From positions 496,001-560,000 of the forward strand of contig NZ_JAFMOY010000133.1 in assembly GCF_019049625.1 (NCBI RefSeq): DNA of 64,000 nucleotides, in the 5' to 3' direction. The first letter of the stretch is position 1, and the number at the start of each line of letters is the position of its first letter. Positions 51,843 through 63,150 of this stretch are shown here, piece after piece. The position numbers and the translations under genes are program-made. This DNA comes from Rahnella ecdela (GTDB lineage: Bacteria; Pseudomonadota; Gammaproteobacteria; Enterobacterales; Enterobacteriaceae). The notes beneath the pieces are model-generated. The model made no database searches, had not been told where the DNA came from, and saw only the letters and a program-made list of their open reading frames with translations.

Positions 51843-52472
51843 ATGAGCTATATCGTTGCATTGACCGGAGGTATCGGTAGTGGCAAAAGTACCGTTGCCG
51901 AAAGTTTTGCCCGCCACGGTGTGAGCATTGTCGATGCTGATATTATTGCCCGTCAGGTGGTTGCACCGGGGGAACCTGCGCTGGACCAGCTCCATCAGCG
52001 ATTTGGTAACGAAATTATTCTTGCGGATGGTTCACTGAACCGCCCTGCTTTGCGGGAAAGAATATTCAGTTATCCGCCTGATAAAGAATGGGTTAACCAG
52101 TTGCTGCACCCGATTATTCATGCCAGAACACAGCAGCTTTTTGCACAGGTTGATAAACCCTATGTGCTCTGGGTGGTGCCACTGCTTATCGAAAATGGAT
52201 TACAGACGCGGGCAAATCGCGTACTGGTAGTGGATGTTGAGCCTCAGATTCAGCTTTCACGCACCATGCTTCGTGACGGAATTAGTCGTCAGCAGGCTGA
52301 AAATATTATTGCTGCGCAGGTCACTCGTGAAAAGCGGCTGGCCTGTGCGGATGACATCATTGATAACAGCGGTGACCCGAAATCTATCGAACCGCGTGTT
52401 GCCTTATTACATCGCCGCTATCTGGAATTTGCGGCATCAGTAAACAGACAGGATATTGCCAAGCATGACTGA
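51843..52472 (+). CDS. coaE: Dephospho-CoA kinase
   Basis: Last step of CoA synthesis: phosphorylates dephospho-CoA at the 3' hydroxyl. 209 residues (E. coli 206). The P-loop GGIGSGKST is at residues 9-17, and the [11 protein letters not shown] and QLLHPIIH segments and the lid are intact. It overlaps zapD by 8 bases, so coaE-zapD-yacG form one transcript, as in E. coli. Confidence 0.96.
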   Translation: MSYIVALTGGIGSGKSTVAESFARHGVSIVDADIIARQVVAPGEPALDQLHQRFGNEIILADGSLNRPALRERIFSYPPDKEWVNQLLHPIIHARTQQLFAQVDKPYVLWVVPLLIENGLQTRANRVLVVDVEPQIQLSRTMLRDGISRQQAENIIAAQVTREKRLACADDIIDNSGDPKSIEPRVALLHRRYLEFAASVNRQDIAKHD

Positions 52473-53217
52473 TGTAGCTGCAACCGTTCTTTTTGAACAT
52501 CCCCTGAATGAGAAGATGCGCACCTGGCTGCGTATCGAGTTTTTGTTGCAACAGATGCACTCTAATTCGCAGATCACATCGATTGCTTCTGCCCTGTTAT
52601 TTTTCCGTACCTCATCCGATTTACTCGACGTTCTGGAACGCGGAGAAGTCCGTACTGATTTACTGAAAGAACTGGAACGCCAGCAGCAAAAATTATCTCA
52701 GTGGAAAGACGTTCCGGGTGTGGATCTGTCAAGAATTGACGGACTGCGTACTGATCTCAAACAGTGTGCGTCCGTGCTGATGAAAGCACCGCGTATCGGA
52801 CAGGCACTGAAGGAAGATCGCCTGATTGCCCTGGTCCGTCAGCGTCTGAGTATTCCTGGTGGCTGCTGTAGTTTTGATCTCCCGACACTGCATATTTGGC
52901 TGCATCTGGTGCAGTCTCAGCGTGACAGCGAAGTACAAAACTGGCTCGAAACGCTGGCTCCGCTAAATAACTCACTCACAAAGGTTCTCGATCTGATCCG
53001 CCAGTCAGGCGCGTTTCGTAATCAGATCAGCCTGAATGGTTTTTTCCAGGACAACGCCGAAGGCGCAGATCTGTTACGATTGCGCCTCTCGATGGAAAAC
53101 CAACTTTATCCGCAAGTATCCGGGCATAAAACCCGTTATGCCATTCGCTTTTTACCCCTGGACAGCGAATATGGCGTGGTTCCCGCGCGACTGAATTTCG
53201 AACTTGCCTGCTGCTAG
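52465..53217 (+). CDS. zapD: ZapD, FtsZ-associated cell-division protein
   Basis: Cytoplasmic protein that bundles FtsZ filaments at midcell. 250 residues (E. coli 247) from the ATG at 52465; the TTG at 52456 is less likely. Conserved parts are [46 protein letters not shown] and RLNFELACC at the end. It overlaps coaE by 8 bases and yacG follows after 9 bases. Confidence 0.96.
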   Translation: MTDVAATVLFEHPLNEKMRTWLRIEFLLQQMHSNSQITSIASALLFFRTSSDLLDVLERGEVRTDLLKELERQQQKLSQWKDVPGVDLSRIDGLRTDLKQCASVLMKAPRIGQALKEDRLIALVRQRLSIPGGCCSFDLPTLHIWLHLVQSQRDSEVQNWLETLAPLNNSLTKVLDLIRQSGAFRNQISLNGFFQDNAEGADLLRLRLSMENQLYPQVSGHKTRYAIRFLPLDSEYGVVPARLNFELACC

Positions 53218-53226
53218 GAGTTGCAA

Positions 53227-53424
53227 ATGGATCCTGAAATTATTGAAGTAAATTGCCCGACATGTGGCAAAACTGTGGTGTGGGCCGAGCAAAGCCCTTT
53301 CCGCCCTTTTTGTTCCAAGCGCTGCCAGCTGATTGATCTCGGTGAGTGGGCCGATGAAGAGAAACGCATCCCGAGCAAAGGCGATGTGAATGATCTGGAT
53401 GACTGGAGTGAAGAAGAAATTTAA
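53227..53424 (+). CDS. yacG: YacG, DNA gyrase inhibitor zinc-ribbon protein
   Basis: Small zinc protein that binds GyrB and inhibits gyrase. 65 residues from the ATG at 53227, equal to E. coli; GGAG lies 6 bases upstream (the TTG at 53221 is the alternative). Zinc ligands are C10, C13 (NCPTCGK), C29 and C33 (FCSKRC). The C-terminal tail is acidic and disordered ([10 protein letters not shown]). Last gene of coaE-zapD-yacG. Confidence 0.95.
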   Translation: MDPEIIEVNCPTCGKTVVWAEQSPFRPFCSKRCQLIDLGEWADEEKRIPSKGDVNDLDDWSEEEI

Positions 53425-53442
53425 TCCGGAAAACGGGTAAGT

Positions 53443-53466
53443 AAAAAGGGGCTTCGGCCCCTTTTT
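53443..53466. terminator. Bidirectional terminator between yacG and mutT
   Basis: Perfect stem AAAAAGGGGC/GCCCCTTTTT with a TTCG tetraloop on the plus strand, with A and T runs on both sides. It lies between the convergent yacG and mutT. Confidence 0.88.
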
Positions 53467-53493
53467 CTATGAGTGCTCAAATAGCAGAAACGA

Positions 53494-53895
53494 TCAGTAC
53501 TGACTATTTTTAAGGGCAGTCACGATAACTTCGTTAGCCGGAGGAAATTCTTCCTCTTTCAATTCAGACTGCGCTACCCAGCGCTTAGGCTGTCCTTCTT
53601 TACCATAGGGTTCACCCTGCCAGTCTTCCACCAGGAAGAAATACAACGTAATGATACGGTCGGGAAAGCGATGCTCGAGCGTTTTCAGCAAAACCGGGGA
53701 TTTCGCATCAATGCCAACTTCTTCCTGCAACTCGCGGATCACTGCCTGATCCGGCGTTTCGCCTGCTTCGATTTTCCCGCCGGGAAACTCCCAGAAGCCA
53801 GCCATGTGCGATGACGCATCGCGCTGAGTAATAAAGATTTCTTTCTGAGCATTACGAATAATGCCGACTGAGATATTCAGTTGTTTAAGCGTCAC
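53494..53895 (-). CDS. mutT: MutT, 8-oxo-dGTP diphosphatase
   Basis: Nudix hydrolase that removes 8-oxo-dGTP from the nucleotide pool and prevents A:T to C:G transversions. The Nudix box is complete ([20 protein letters not shown] with EEVGI following). 133 residues from the GTG at 53895, which has AGGTGG 5 bases upstream; a GTG three codons earlier (53904) has no ribosome-binding site but cannot be excluded. E. coli has 129. It lies downstream of secA with a terminator in between. Confidence 0.93.
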   Translation of the reverse strand: MTLKQLNISVGIIRNAQKEIFITQRDASSHMAGFWEFPGGKIEAGETPDQAVIRELQEEVGIDAKSPVLLKTLEHRFPDRIITLYFFLVEDWQGEPYGKEGQPKRWVAQSELKEEEFPPANEVIVTALKNSQY

Positions 53896-53953
53896 AGTAT
53901 CCACCTATTCGCTGACTGCAAAGACTGTCCTGTACGAACTTTTAGACAAAAAT

Positions 53954-53976
53954 AAAGGCGGTGATTAGCCGCCTTT
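53954..53976 (-). terminator. Terminator of secA
   Basis: Perfect 8-bp stem AAAGGCGG/CCGCCTTT with a 7-base loop. On the minus strand it is followed by ATTTTTG, 31 bases after the secA stop. Confidence 0.8.
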
Positions 53977-54006
53977 AAGATTAACACGATGACTTAGCCT
54001 GAGATC

Positions 54007-56724
54007 TTACTTTTGCAGGCGGCCATGGCATTGTTTGTATTTCTTACCGGAACCACATGGGCAGAGATCATTACGTCCCACTTTGCGTTCACCGGATGAA
54101 GCCAAACGTGCGGCTTCGGCCACTTCGATTTCCTGCTGATCCTGATGGCTAAGCTGCTGCTGACGCGCCAGACGCTCAGCTTCTTCACGACGCTGAATTT
54201 CCATTGCTTCAACTTCTTCAGGCATACGTACCTGAACTTTGCTCAGCACGCTGACGACTTCGTATTTCAGGGATTCCAGCATTGCAGCAAACATCGCGAA
54301 AGATTCACGTTTGTATTCCTGCTTAGGATCCTTTTGCGCATAGCCACGTAAGTGAATGCCCTGACGCAGGTAATCCATCGCCGCCAGATGCTCTTTCCAT
54401 AGGGAGTCGAGGGTCTGTAACATCACACCTTTCTCGAAGTTACGCATCATTTCAGCGCCAACGACTTCCTCTTTACGGGCGTAAGATTCTTTCGCGAGCT
54501 CCATGATACGTTCGCGCAGGGTTTCTTCATGCAGTTCTGGCTCTTTATCCAGCCACTCTGAAATCGGCATTTCCAGCTCGAAATCGTTCTTCAGGCGCTC
54601 TTCCAGACCTTTTACATCCCACATTTCTTCAAGTGACTGTGGCGGAATGTAGCTGTCGATAGTCGCTTTGAACACATCTTCGCGGATGCTGGCGATGGTT
54701 TCACTCACATCAGACACATCCAGCAGTTCGTTACGCTGGCTGTAAATCGCACGACGCTGATCGCTCGCCACATCATCATATTCCAGCAATTGCTTACGAA
54801 TATCGAAGTTACGGCTTTCAACTTTACGCTGTGCGTTGGCAATCGCCTTGGTCACCCAAGGGTGCTCAATCGCTTCGCCTGGTTTCATACCCAGTTTACG
54901 CATCATGCTTGAAACGCGGTCAGAGGCGAAGATACGCATCAGAGCATCTTCCATAGACAGGTAGAAGCGGGATGAACCGGCATCACCCTGACGACCCGCA
55001 CGGCCACGCAGCTGGTTATCGATACGGCGTGATTCGTGACGCTCAGTACCAATGATGTGCAAACCACCTGAAGCCAGAACCGCGTCGTGGCGGATCTGCC
55101 ATGCAGCTTTAATTTCAGCAATTTTCTCGTCGGTGACTTCTTCGCCCAGATTTTCAACTTCAACCTGCCAGCTACCGCCCAGCACGATATCGGTACCACG
55201 ACCCGCCATGTTGGTGGCAATAGTTACCGCGCTTGGCTGCCCCGCCTGAGCAACAATGTCTGCTTCTTTGGCGTGGAATTTGGCGTTCAGAACACTGTGC
55301 GCGATGCCCGCTTTAGTGAGTTCGTTAGATACCACTTCTGATTTTTCAATCGAAATCGTACCGACCAGAACCGGCTGGCCATTAGCGGTACACTGACGGA
55401 TGTCTTCGATAATCGCGCCAATTTTTTCCATCTCAGTCATGTACACCAGGTCGGCCATATCTTTACGCACCATAGGGCGGTTAGTTGGCACAACAATGGT
55501 ATCGAGTTTGTAGATAGAGCTGAATTCGAACGCTTCGGTGTCCGCAGTACCGGTCATACCGGCCAGTTTTTCGTACAAACGGAAGTAGTTCTGGAAGGTG
55601 ATAGAAGCCAGCGTCTGGTTTTCATTTTGAATTTCAACGCCTTCTTTGGCTTCAACAGCCTGATGCAGACCGTCAGACCAGCGACGCCCCTGCATGGTAC
55701 GACCGGTATGTTCATCGACAATAATAACTTCACCGTCTTTGACGATGTAATCGACATCACGGGTGAACAGCACGTGCGCGCGCAATGCCGCAGTCACGTG
55801 GTGCATCAGCATAATGTTAGTCGGGGAATACAGAGATTCACCTTCTTCCATGATGCCTGCTTCTACCAGCATCTCTTCGATCAACACCAGACCACGTTCG
55901 GTCAGGTGGACCTGACGGGCTTTCTCATCCACAGAGAAGTGACCTTCACCCTGGAAGGTATCGGAATCTTCTTTTTCCTGACGGATCAGTTTAGGGATCA
56001 GTTTGTCGACGCGGGTGTACATTTCGGAGCTGTCTTCGGCCGGCCCGGAGATGATCAGCGGAGTACGTGCTTCATCGATCAGGATGGAGTCAACCTCATC
56101 CACCAGCGCGTAGTGCAGTTTACGCTGAACACGTTCTTCAGGGCTGAATGCCATGTTGTCGCGCAGGTAGTCAAAGCCGTATTCGTTGTTTGTACCATAG
56201 GTGATGTCAGCAGCATAAGCAGCGCGCTTAGCCGGAGAAGGCATGCCAGGCAAGTTAATGCCGATGCTCAGACCCAGGAATTCAAACAACGGACGGTTAT
56301 TTTCGGCGTCACGCTGGGCTAAGTAGTCGTTGACGGTCACGACGTGAACGCCCTTTCCGCTCAGTGCGTTGAGGTAAGCTGGCAATGTCGCGGTCAGCGT
56401 TTTACCTTCACCGGTACGCATTTCAGCGATGCAACGCTCGTTCAGTACCATACCGCCGAGTAACTGCACGTCGAAGTGACGCATGCCGAATACGCGCTTA
56501 CTGGATTCACGAACCACAGCAAAAGCTTCCGGGATCAGGTTTTCCAGTACTTCACCTTTTGCCAGACGCTCACGGAACTCGTTGGTTTTCGCTTGCAGTT
56601 GCTCATCCGTCAACTTTTGAACTTCAGGTTCCATGCGGTTGATCAGGTCAACAACTTTACGCATGCGACGCAGTGTACGATCGTTACGGCTACCAAAAAC
56701 TTTGGTCAATAATTTGATTAACAT
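54007..56724 (-). CDS. secA: SecA, preprotein translocase ATPase
   Basis: Motor ATPase that drives proteins through SecYEG. 905 residues (E. coli 901) from the ATG at 56724, where [21 protein letters not shown] begins; the frame is open 39 bases upstream without homology. Walker A is MRTGEGKTL, the DEAD-like box is [13 protein letters not shown] and motif VI is [11 protein letters not shown]. The C-terminal zinc finger is [14 protein letters not shown] and binds SecB. Follows secM after 80 bases; stalling of SecM translation is expected to expose the secA ribosome-binding site. Confidence 0.97.
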   Translation of the reverse strand: MLIKLLTKVFGSRNDRTLRRMRKVVDLINRMEPEVQKLTDEQLQAKTNEFRERLAKGEVLENLIPEAFAVVRESSKRVFGMRHFDVQLLGGMVLNERCIAEMRTGEGKTLTATLPAYLNALSGKGVHVVTVNDYLAQRDAENNRPLFEFLGLSIGINLPGMPSPAKRAAYAADITYGTNNEYGFDYLRDNMAFSPEERVQRKLHYALVDEVDSILIDEARTPLIISGPAEDSSEMYTRVDKLIPKLIRQEKEDSDTFQGEGHFSVDEKARQVHLTERGLVLIEEMLVEAGIMEEGESLYSPTNIMLMHHVTAALRAHVLFTRDVDYIVKDGEVIIVDEHTGRTMQGRRWSDGLHQAVEAKEGVEIQNENQTLASITFQNYFRLYEKLAGMTGTADTEAFEFSSIYKLDTIVVPTNRPMVRKDMADLVYMTEMEKIGAIIEDIRQCTANGQPVLVGTISIEKSEVVSNELTKAGIAHSVLNAKFHAKEADIVAQAGQPSAVTIATNMAGRGTDIVLGGSWQVEVENLGEEVTDEKIAEIKAAWQIRHDAVLASGGLHIIGTERHESRRIDNQLRGRAGRQGDAGSSRFYLSMEDALMRIFASDRVSSMMRKLGMKPGEAIEHPWVTKAIANAQRKVESRNFDIRKQLLEYDDVASDQRRAIYSQRNELLDVSDVSETIASIREDVFKATIDSYIPPQSLEEMWDVKGLEERLKNDFELEMPISEWLDKEPELHEETLRERIMELAKESYARKEEVVGAEMMRNFEKGVMLQTLDSLWKEHLAAMDYLRQGIHLRGYAQKDPKQEYKRESFAMFAAMLESLKYEVVSVLSKVQVRMPEEVEAMEIQRREEAERLARQQQLSHQDQQEIEVAEAARLASSGERKVGRNDLCPCGSGKKYKQCHGRLQK

Positions 56725-56804
56725 TATGCTTAATATCTCTTGGAGGCCATGTGAACTGGCCACTAATTTATTGATTTATAGATAGAGTTTAAAGTTACAG
56801 TCTG

Positions 56805-57332
56805 TTAAATCAGGAAGGTTGGGCCAGCACGAATGCCTTGCACCTGTGCTAACCACAGGCCAGTCTGGTGTGGTAAAGAGAAGGTAAGAAAGGGTTGTTG
56901 CGTCTGACGGATGATAACCGGTGGTTTGGATTCATGGGTCAGTAAAGCATTCAGGGTAACCAGCAGAGCCAGTTGCTGAACGTGTAACGGACCGGCTTCT
57001 TCAGCCACTACTTCCGGCGCGGCAACGGTGTAAACTACCTGCGGAGCCAGAGCAAAAGAAAGATGGCGGATAACCGTGCGCAATGCGTGTTGCTGCCAGT
57101 AATCCACACCGAAGGACGGGCGACGGTTCGCCTGGAGCAATGCAAGATTACTCAGCCCTGTACTACCGATGTTAAGACGGTTTAGACTTGAGGATGTATT
57201 GGGAACCGCAGGCAGTTCCGTTTGCGACAGGTTCGTTGACACGCCAAGGCTTGCCGCGACCATCCCCAAAAGGAGATGCGGCCAAAAATACCTTCTGCCA
57301 AATTGTCGCCAACGATTTAGAATGCCAATCAC
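56805..57332 (-). CDS. secM: SecM, secretion monitor with variant arrest peptide
   Basis: Leader protein that stalls its own ribosome when Sec export is slow, raising secA translation. 175 residues (E. coli 170). The start [32 protein letters not shown] matches, including the long signal sequence. The C-terminus is W160-L161-A-Q-V-Q-G166-I-R-A-G-P171, so Trp, Gly-Ile-Arg-Ala-Gly-Pro are kept. The Phe five positions before Trp is His155 here, and the Ile after Trp is Leu161. Last four residues are TFLI. Both changes are at positions reported to matter for arrest in E. coli. Confidence 0.93.
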   Translation of the reverse strand: MIGILNRWRQFGRRYFWPHLLLGMVAASLGVSTNLSQTELPAVPNTSSSLNRLNIGSTGLSNLALLQANRRPSFGVDYWQQHALRTVIRHLSFALAPQVVYTVAAPEVVAEEAGPLHVQQLALLVTLNALLTHESKPPVIIRQTQQPFLTFSLPHQTGLWLAQVQGIRAGPTFLI

Positions 57333-57358
57333 AAGTTTACAATCCGCCGGAGCCCGTC

Positions 57359-57883
57359 ATGCGCGATAGTCGCCCACAATTATTAGATATCCTGTTCGAT
57401 GACGCCTCTTCCACTGAGCAAAGCCCGCTGCGTATTGTTCAACAGCGTGCCGCGGCGTTATTAAAACTCAACCGCGCAGTGAAAGGTCTGTTACCGGCGC
57501 CCATGCAACCATGGTGTCGTGTCGGTAATTATCGACAGGGTGTTTTAGTGCTCGAGATTGCTAATGCCAGCTGGATGATGCGATTACGCTACGAACAACC
57601 CGCATTACTCTCTGCACTTCGAGCGCAAATTCTACCATCATTGTCATCAATCGACATCAGGATTAATCCTTCGCTCATGGCGAAAATGGAAAATGCTTCG
57701 CAGATTGCGATTAAAAATAAAGCGATCGCTGCTGAATCTATGCCGGTCAGACATTTGAGTGCGCAAAGTGCTGAGGAATTACGAGGACTGGCGAGCCGTA
57801 GCCCGGAAAAACTGAGGAAGGCATTAGAACGACTGGCTGAGTTAGCCGGAGAGGGTGCTAAAACAACCAGTCGTAATAAGTAA
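57359..57883 (+). CDS. DUF721 (DciA-like) domain protein
   Basis: DUF721 family (PF05258), which includes DciA, the ancestral loader of the replicative helicase DnaB in many bacteria. 174 residues from the ATG at 57359; the frame is open upstream to 57188, but that part overlaps secM and is not conserved. The family core is seen: LLKLNRAVKGLLPAPMQPW, CRVGNYRQGVLVLEI and WMMRLRYEQPALLSALR. A basic/charged C-terminal tail follows. Divergent from secM with only 26 bases between starts. Function in an organism with DnaC is unknown. Confidence 0.85.
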   Translation: MRDSRPQLLDILFDDASSTEQSPLRIVQQRAAALLKLNRAVKGLLPAPMQPWCRVGNYRQGVLVLEIANASWMMRLRYEQPALLSALRAQILPSLSSIDIRINPSLMAKMENASQIAIKNKAIAAESMPVRHLSAQSAEELRGLASRSPEKLRKALERLAELAGEGAKTTSRNK

Positions 57884-57895
57884 TACGAGTATCGA

Positions 57896-58849
<954 letters not shown>

Positions 58850-58912
58850 CTAAGCATACCTTAAGGTCGGCGGGACAGTTTAGCACAAAGAGCGGAGATC
58901 CTACAATTCGGA

Positions 58913-60067
58913 CTAGTCTGCCTGCTTACGCAGGAAGGCCGGGATGTCCAGATAGTCGGGCTCTTTATTAGATTGCGCGCTTTGATCATTGACCACTTTA
59001 GCAGCGGGTTTCGTTTCCTGCGGCAGCGGAGACATCCCGTGCTGCTGGTAACGATGATCCATTACTGGCTGTGCGGCAGGCTTATTCGTCACCAAAGTGA
59101 TTTCAGGACGTTTGTCCATGCCGATACCGGTCGCCACCACGGTGACGCGCAATTCGTCATTCATTTCCGGGTCAAGGGATGTACCGATAACCACGGTTGC
59201 ATTGTCAGAGGCGAAAGCACGGATAGTGTTACCCACAGTTTCGAACTCATCCAGACGCAGGTCGAAGCCAGCGGTGATGTTGACCAGAACGCCGCGAGCA
59301 CCTGACAGGTCGATATCTTCCAGCAACGGGCTGGAAATCGCCATTTCAGCCGCTTCTTCAGCACGGTCTTCACCACATGCCACGCCGGAGCCCATCATGG
59401 CATAACCCATTTCGGACATTACGGTGCGCACGTCAGCGAAGTCGACGTTCATCAGACCCGGACGGGTGATCAGTTCTGCGATACCCTGCACAGCGCCTTT
59501 GAGGACGTCGTTGGCCGCACCGAAGGCGTCCAGCAGAGAGATACCGCGACCCAGAACTTTTAACAACTTGTCGTTCGGGATAGTGATCAGGGAGTCCACA
59601 TGTTTGGACAGTTCAGCGATACCCTGCTCCGCGAATGCCATGCGCTTTTTGCCTTCGAAGTTGAAAGGCTTAGTCACAACAGCAACGGTCAGAATACCTA
59701 AATCTTTTGCTACTTCAGCAACCACTGGCGCTGCACCGGTACCGGTACCGCCGCCCATGCCCGCTGCGATAAAGACCATGTCAGCACCTTCAAGCGCAGC
59801 GCGCAGGGCTTCACGGTCTTCTTCTGCAGAATTGCGACCCACTTCCGGGTTCGCACCAGCACCCAGACCTTTGGTAATACCGCTACCGATCTGAATAGTC
59901 TGGCCTACTGCCGTTTTACGTAACGCCTGAGCGTCGGTGTTAACGGCGAAGAATTCAACACCTTCGATGCGCTCGCGCACCATGTGTTCGACAGCGTTGC
60001 CACCGCCACCGCCGACGCCGATGACTTTAATCACCGCGTCATTGGTCAGTTCCATAGGTTCAAACAT
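58913..60067 (-). CDS. ftsZ: FtsZ, tubulin-like cell-division GTPase
   Basis: Forms the Z ring. 384 residues (E. coli 383). The tubulin signature GGGTGTG is in [15 protein letters not shown], and the T7 loop is [11 protein letters not shown]. The C-terminal linker is Gln/Pro-rich, and the conserved peptide [14 protein letters not shown] binds FtsA, ZipA and other division proteins. 71 bases after ftsA. lpxC follows 99 bases downstream; the spacer holds a 7-bp inverted repeat (58845-58870, CCGACCT/AGGTCGG) without a T run. Confidence 0.98.
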   Translation of the reverse strand: MFEPMELTNDAVIKVIGVGGGGGNAVEHMVRERIEGVEFFAVNTDAQALRKTAVGQTIQIGSGITKGLGAGANPEVGRNSAEEDREALRAALEGADMVFIAAGMGGGTGTGAAPVVAEVAKDLGILTVAVVTKPFNFEGKKRMAFAEQGIAELSKHVDSLITIPNDKLLKVLGRGISLLDAFGAANDVLKGAVQGIAELITRPGLMNVDFADVRTVMSEMGYAMMGSGVACGEDRAEEAAEMAISSPLLEDIDLSGARGVLVNITAGFDLRLDEFETVGNTIRAFASDNATVVIGTSLDPEMNDELRVTVVATGIGMDKRPEITLVTNKPAAQPVMDHRYQQHGMSPLPQETKPAAKVVNDQSAQSNKEPDYLDIPAFLRKQAD

Positions 60068-60138
60068 AGTTTCTCTCCGTTTTGTGCCTGTCGCGTCGGG
60101 ATCAAAAACCTTAACAGCATGATCCCGTTGTTAAACCA

Positions 60139-61395
60139 TTAAAACTCTTTTCTCAGCCAGCTATTGATTCGTTTGAACCAGTTGCCCACTGAGGCGCGTT
60201 TTTCCACTTCGGCCTCACCGCTCAGGTGAGACTCCTTCCCGTAGTGCAGCAGCCCTACAGCCGTTGAGTAGTAAGGTTCCTGCGCATAATCTGTCAGCCC
60301 GGTGATGTTCAGGGGTTGCCCGATACGCACCTGGGTATGGAATACCCGCTGCGCACAGGCTGCCAGACCATCAATTTGTGCTGCACCGCCTGTCAGAACA
60401 ATACCGGCGGCCAGATGATGTTTTACGCCTTGCTGACGTAACTGCTCCTGCAATTGCAAAATTTCGTCGTTCACTAAATTCAGCAATTCTGTGTAACGTG
60501 GCTCGATAACTTCAGCCAGAGTCTGACGTTGCAGACTGCGTGGTGGACGTCCACCTACGCTCGGCACTTCGACGTTTTCGTCTTTGCCGACAATGGAACC
60601 TAATGCACAACCGTGGCGAACTTTGATCGCTTCGGCGTCGGTCGGTGGTGTACCAAACGCATAAGCGATGTCGCTGGTGACCACGTTCCCTGCATAAGGG
60701 ATGACCTTAGTATGACGTAGTGCGCCGCCGGTATAAACCGCGATATCCATGGTTCCACCACCAATATCGACCACACACACACCTAATTCACGCTCATCTT
60801 CGGTCAGAACGGCATAACTGGCGGCCAGACCGGCAAAAATAAGCTGGTCAACTTTTAAACCGCAGCGTTCTACCGCTTTAACAATGTTCTTCGCCATATC
60901 GTTATGGCAGGTAATCAGGTGAACTTTAGCCTGCATACGCACGCCGGAAAGTCCCACCGGGTTTTTGATCCCTTCCTGATAATCAATGGCATATTCCTGA
61001 GGGATCACATGCAGAACCCGATGTTCATCACGCACGCGTACCGATTTTGCGGTATGCACCACGTTCTCTACATCTTCCTGCGTGACTTCCTCTTCTGAAA
61101 TAGGAACCATCCCTATTTCATTCTGACAACTGATATGTTTACCAGATAAAGCAAGGTAAACAGAGGAAATCTGGCAATCAGCCATCAGTTCAGCCTGATC
61201 GATGGCGCGCTGTACGCATTTCACCACCGATTCCAGATCATTCACGCCACCCTTGTCCATGCCACGGGATGGGCAACTGCCCACGCCGATAATATTGACC
61301 ATGCCATCGGGCAGAACTTCCCCCACCAATGCGGCGACCTTTGCCGTACCGATCTCCAGCCCAACTACCAGTTTTCTGTCCGTCGACTTGATCAT
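60139..61395 (-). CDS. ftsA: FtsA, actin-like cell-division protein
   Basis: Membrane-tethered actin homologue that anchors FtsZ and recruits the division machinery. 418 residues (E. coli 420). The phosphate loop is [26 protein letters not shown] and GGAAQIDGL are the other ATP-fold motifs. The C-terminal amphipathic helix ([15 protein letters not shown]) mediates membrane attachment. The start overlaps the ftsQ stop by 4 bases. Confidence 0.97.
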   Translation of the reverse strand: MIKSTDRKLVVGLEIGTAKVAALVGEVLPDGMVNIIGVGSCPSRGMDKGGVNDLESVVKCVQRAIDQAELMADCQISSVYLALSGKHISCQNEIGMVPISEEEVTQEDVENVVHTAKSVRVRDEHRVLHVIPQEYAIDYQEGIKNPVGLSGVRMQAKVHLITCHNDMAKNIVKAVERCGLKVDQLIFAGLAASYAVLTEDERELGVCVVDIGGGTMDIAVYTGGALRHTKVIPYAGNVVTSDIAYAFGTPPTDAEAIKVRHGCALGSIVGKDENVEVPSVGGRPPRSLQRQTLAEVIEPRYTELLNLVNDEILQLQEQLRQQGVKHHLAAGIVLTGGAAQIDGLAACAQRVFHTQVRIGQPLNITGLTDYAQEPYYSTAVGLLHYGKESHLSGEAEVEKRASVGNWFKRINSWLRKEF

Positions 61396-62228
61396 TGTTG
61401 TTTAGCCTGTGCCTGATTCTGTTGCTGATTACTGTTTTGCTGGTCAATAAACTCTGGCGCCCAACCTACCGACGCACCGCTGTCATAACGTAAATCGACA
61501 TAAGTGATGCGTTTCTTATCGGCTTCTGCCTGTTGCTGGAATCGCGGGTAGAGCTCGATAAAACGTTGTAAACGTCCCATCCGGTCATCTCTTCCTAATT
61601 CCAGCCGGACGTCATTATCCAGAGTTAACTGCCACGAGTGACGCGCACTCATTGCCACTGCTTTCAACGTAAATTTACCGGCAGCCAGCGCCTGGCTCAT
61701 TGTTTGAAAGCCCTGCAAAACATCCTGTTCGCTGCCTTCCGGACCGTAAAGCAACGGCATTTTCTGTTTGACCACACGCTCGGCAGGTATGCTGAAAGAT
61801 TTGCCATCGGCATCGACCATATGCAGATCATTCCAGTGTGCGACCGGCACATACTCCACCAGGTGTATCTTCAATTCGTTCGGCCATTGCTTACGGACGC
61901 TGACCTGTTTTATCCAGGGTAAACGCTCAATCTGCTGCTGAATGACGTTTACATCCTGCGTCATGAACGTTCCCGGTGCCCCTAAGGAAAGGATCGCCTG
62001 ACGAATATCATCATTGGTCGTGTAATGACGTTCCCCGGTAACCACTAACTGGGACAACGGCAATCGGTTCGCATCCTGCATCCAGCCAACAACGGCCCAC
62101 GCACTCCATAAAATCGTTCCTACTACCAACAACAGAAACACGATCCCAGCCAGCTGGCCACCGTTACTGCGACGGCCGTTGTTTTCGACCGTCTCACGCT
62201 CTCGGGTATTCAGGGCGGCTTGAGACAT
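61392..62228 (-). CDS. ftsQ: FtsQ, cell-division membrane protein
   Basis: Bitopic inner-membrane protein linking FtsB/FtsL with the early divisome. 278 residues (E. coli 276). One membrane helix (about 27-49, [22 protein letters not shown]), then a POTRA domain ([20 protein letters not shown]) and the beta domain. The C-terminal tail is Gln-rich ([16 protein letters not shown]). It follows ddlB after one base and overlaps ftsA by 4. Confidence 0.96.
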   Translation of the reverse strand: MSQAALNTRERETVENNGRRSNGGQLAGIVFLLLVVGTILWSAWAVVGWMQDANRLPLSQLVVTGERHYTTNDDIRQAILSLGAPGTFMTQDVNVIQQQIERLPWIKQVSVRKQWPNELKIHLVEYVPVAHWNDLHMVDADGKSFSIPAERVVKQKMPLLYGPEGSEQDVLQGFQTMSQALAAGKFTLKAVAMSARHSWQLTLDNDVRLELGRDDRMGRLQRFIELYPRFQQQAEADKKRITYVDLRYDSGASVGWAPEFIDQQNSNQQQNQAQAKQQ

Positions 62229-62229
62229 A

Positions 62230-63150
62230 TCAGTTCGCCAGCGCCAGAATACGGGAAACGAGCTGCGGGAAACTTAACCCGGCGTGTTTAGCTGCCATTG
62301 GCACCAGACTGTGGCTGGTCATGCCCGGCGACGTATTCACTTCCAGCAGGTTAAAGCTGCCGTCGCTGTCTTGCATCACGTCAACGCGTCCCCAACCGCT
62401 GCAATCGAGCGCCTGATAGGCCTGCAATGCCATCGCAGAAAGCTGTTGTTCCTGCTCTTCGCTTAAACCGCTCGGACAGAAATACTGTGTTTCATCAGAC
62501 AGATATTTCGCCTGATAGTCATAAAATGTTCCGGCTGGCTGGATGCGAATGGATGGCATCACTTCGTCACCCACGATAGCGACCGTGTATTCCGGGCCGC
62601 TCAGCCATTTTTCGATCAGTACGTTATCGTCATGACGGAAGCCTTCCTGCAGGGCTGGCAGCAATTCTTTTTCAGTTGTCACTTTGCTCATACCGACGCT
62701 GGAACCTTCGCGGCTCGGTTTAACGATCACCGGCAGGCCTAATTCGGCGATTTTTGCTGCCAGAGCGCCCTGCCCTGCTTCTTCAATTTGTGAACGATGC
62801 AGTGCAACAAACGGGGCGACCGGCAAACCTAATGCCTGCCACACCAGCTTGGTACGGAATTTATCCATCGTCAGCGCAGACGCCATCACACCGCTGCCGG
62901 TGTAAGGCAAGCCAATTTGTTCCAGCAAGCCCTGCAACGTACCGTCTTCGCCACCGCGACCGTGCAGTGCGATAAAGACTTTGCTGAAGCCTTCTTGTTT
63001 AAGAAGCGCAACATTAAAAGTTTTGGTATCGATGCCGTGTGCATCAATCCCGGATTCACGTAAGCCAGCCAGCACCGCGGCGCCGGACTGTAATGACACA
63101 TCGCGTTCTGCGGAAGTACCACCCAACAATACTGCTACTTTCTCAGACAT
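62230..63150 (-). CDS. ddlB: D-alanine-D-alanine ligase B
   Basis: ATP-grasp enzyme that forms D-Ala-D-Ala for peptidoglycan. 306 residues from the ATG at 63150, equal to E. coli; the GTG at 63162 lies closer to the SD but the family starts at [19 protein letters not shown]. Motifs: [36 protein letters not shown], and [13 protein letters not shown] with metal ligands. It overlaps murC by 8 bases and is followed directly by ftsQ. Confidence 0.96.
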   Translation of the reverse strand: MSEKVAVLLGGTSAERDVSLQSGAAVLAGLRESGIDAHGIDTKTFNVALLKQEGFSKVFIALHGRGGEDGTLQGLLEQIGLPYTGSGVMASALTMDKFRTKLVWQALGLPVAPFVALHRSQIEEAGQGALAAKIAELGLPVIVKPSREGSSVGMSKVTTEKELLPALQEGFRHDDNVLIEKWLSGPEYTVAIVGDEVMPSIRIQPAGTFYDYQAKYLSDETQYFCPSGLSEEQEQQLSAMALQAYQALDCSGWGRVDVMQDSDGSFNLLEVNTSPGMTSHSLVPMAAKHAGLSFPQLVSRILALAN

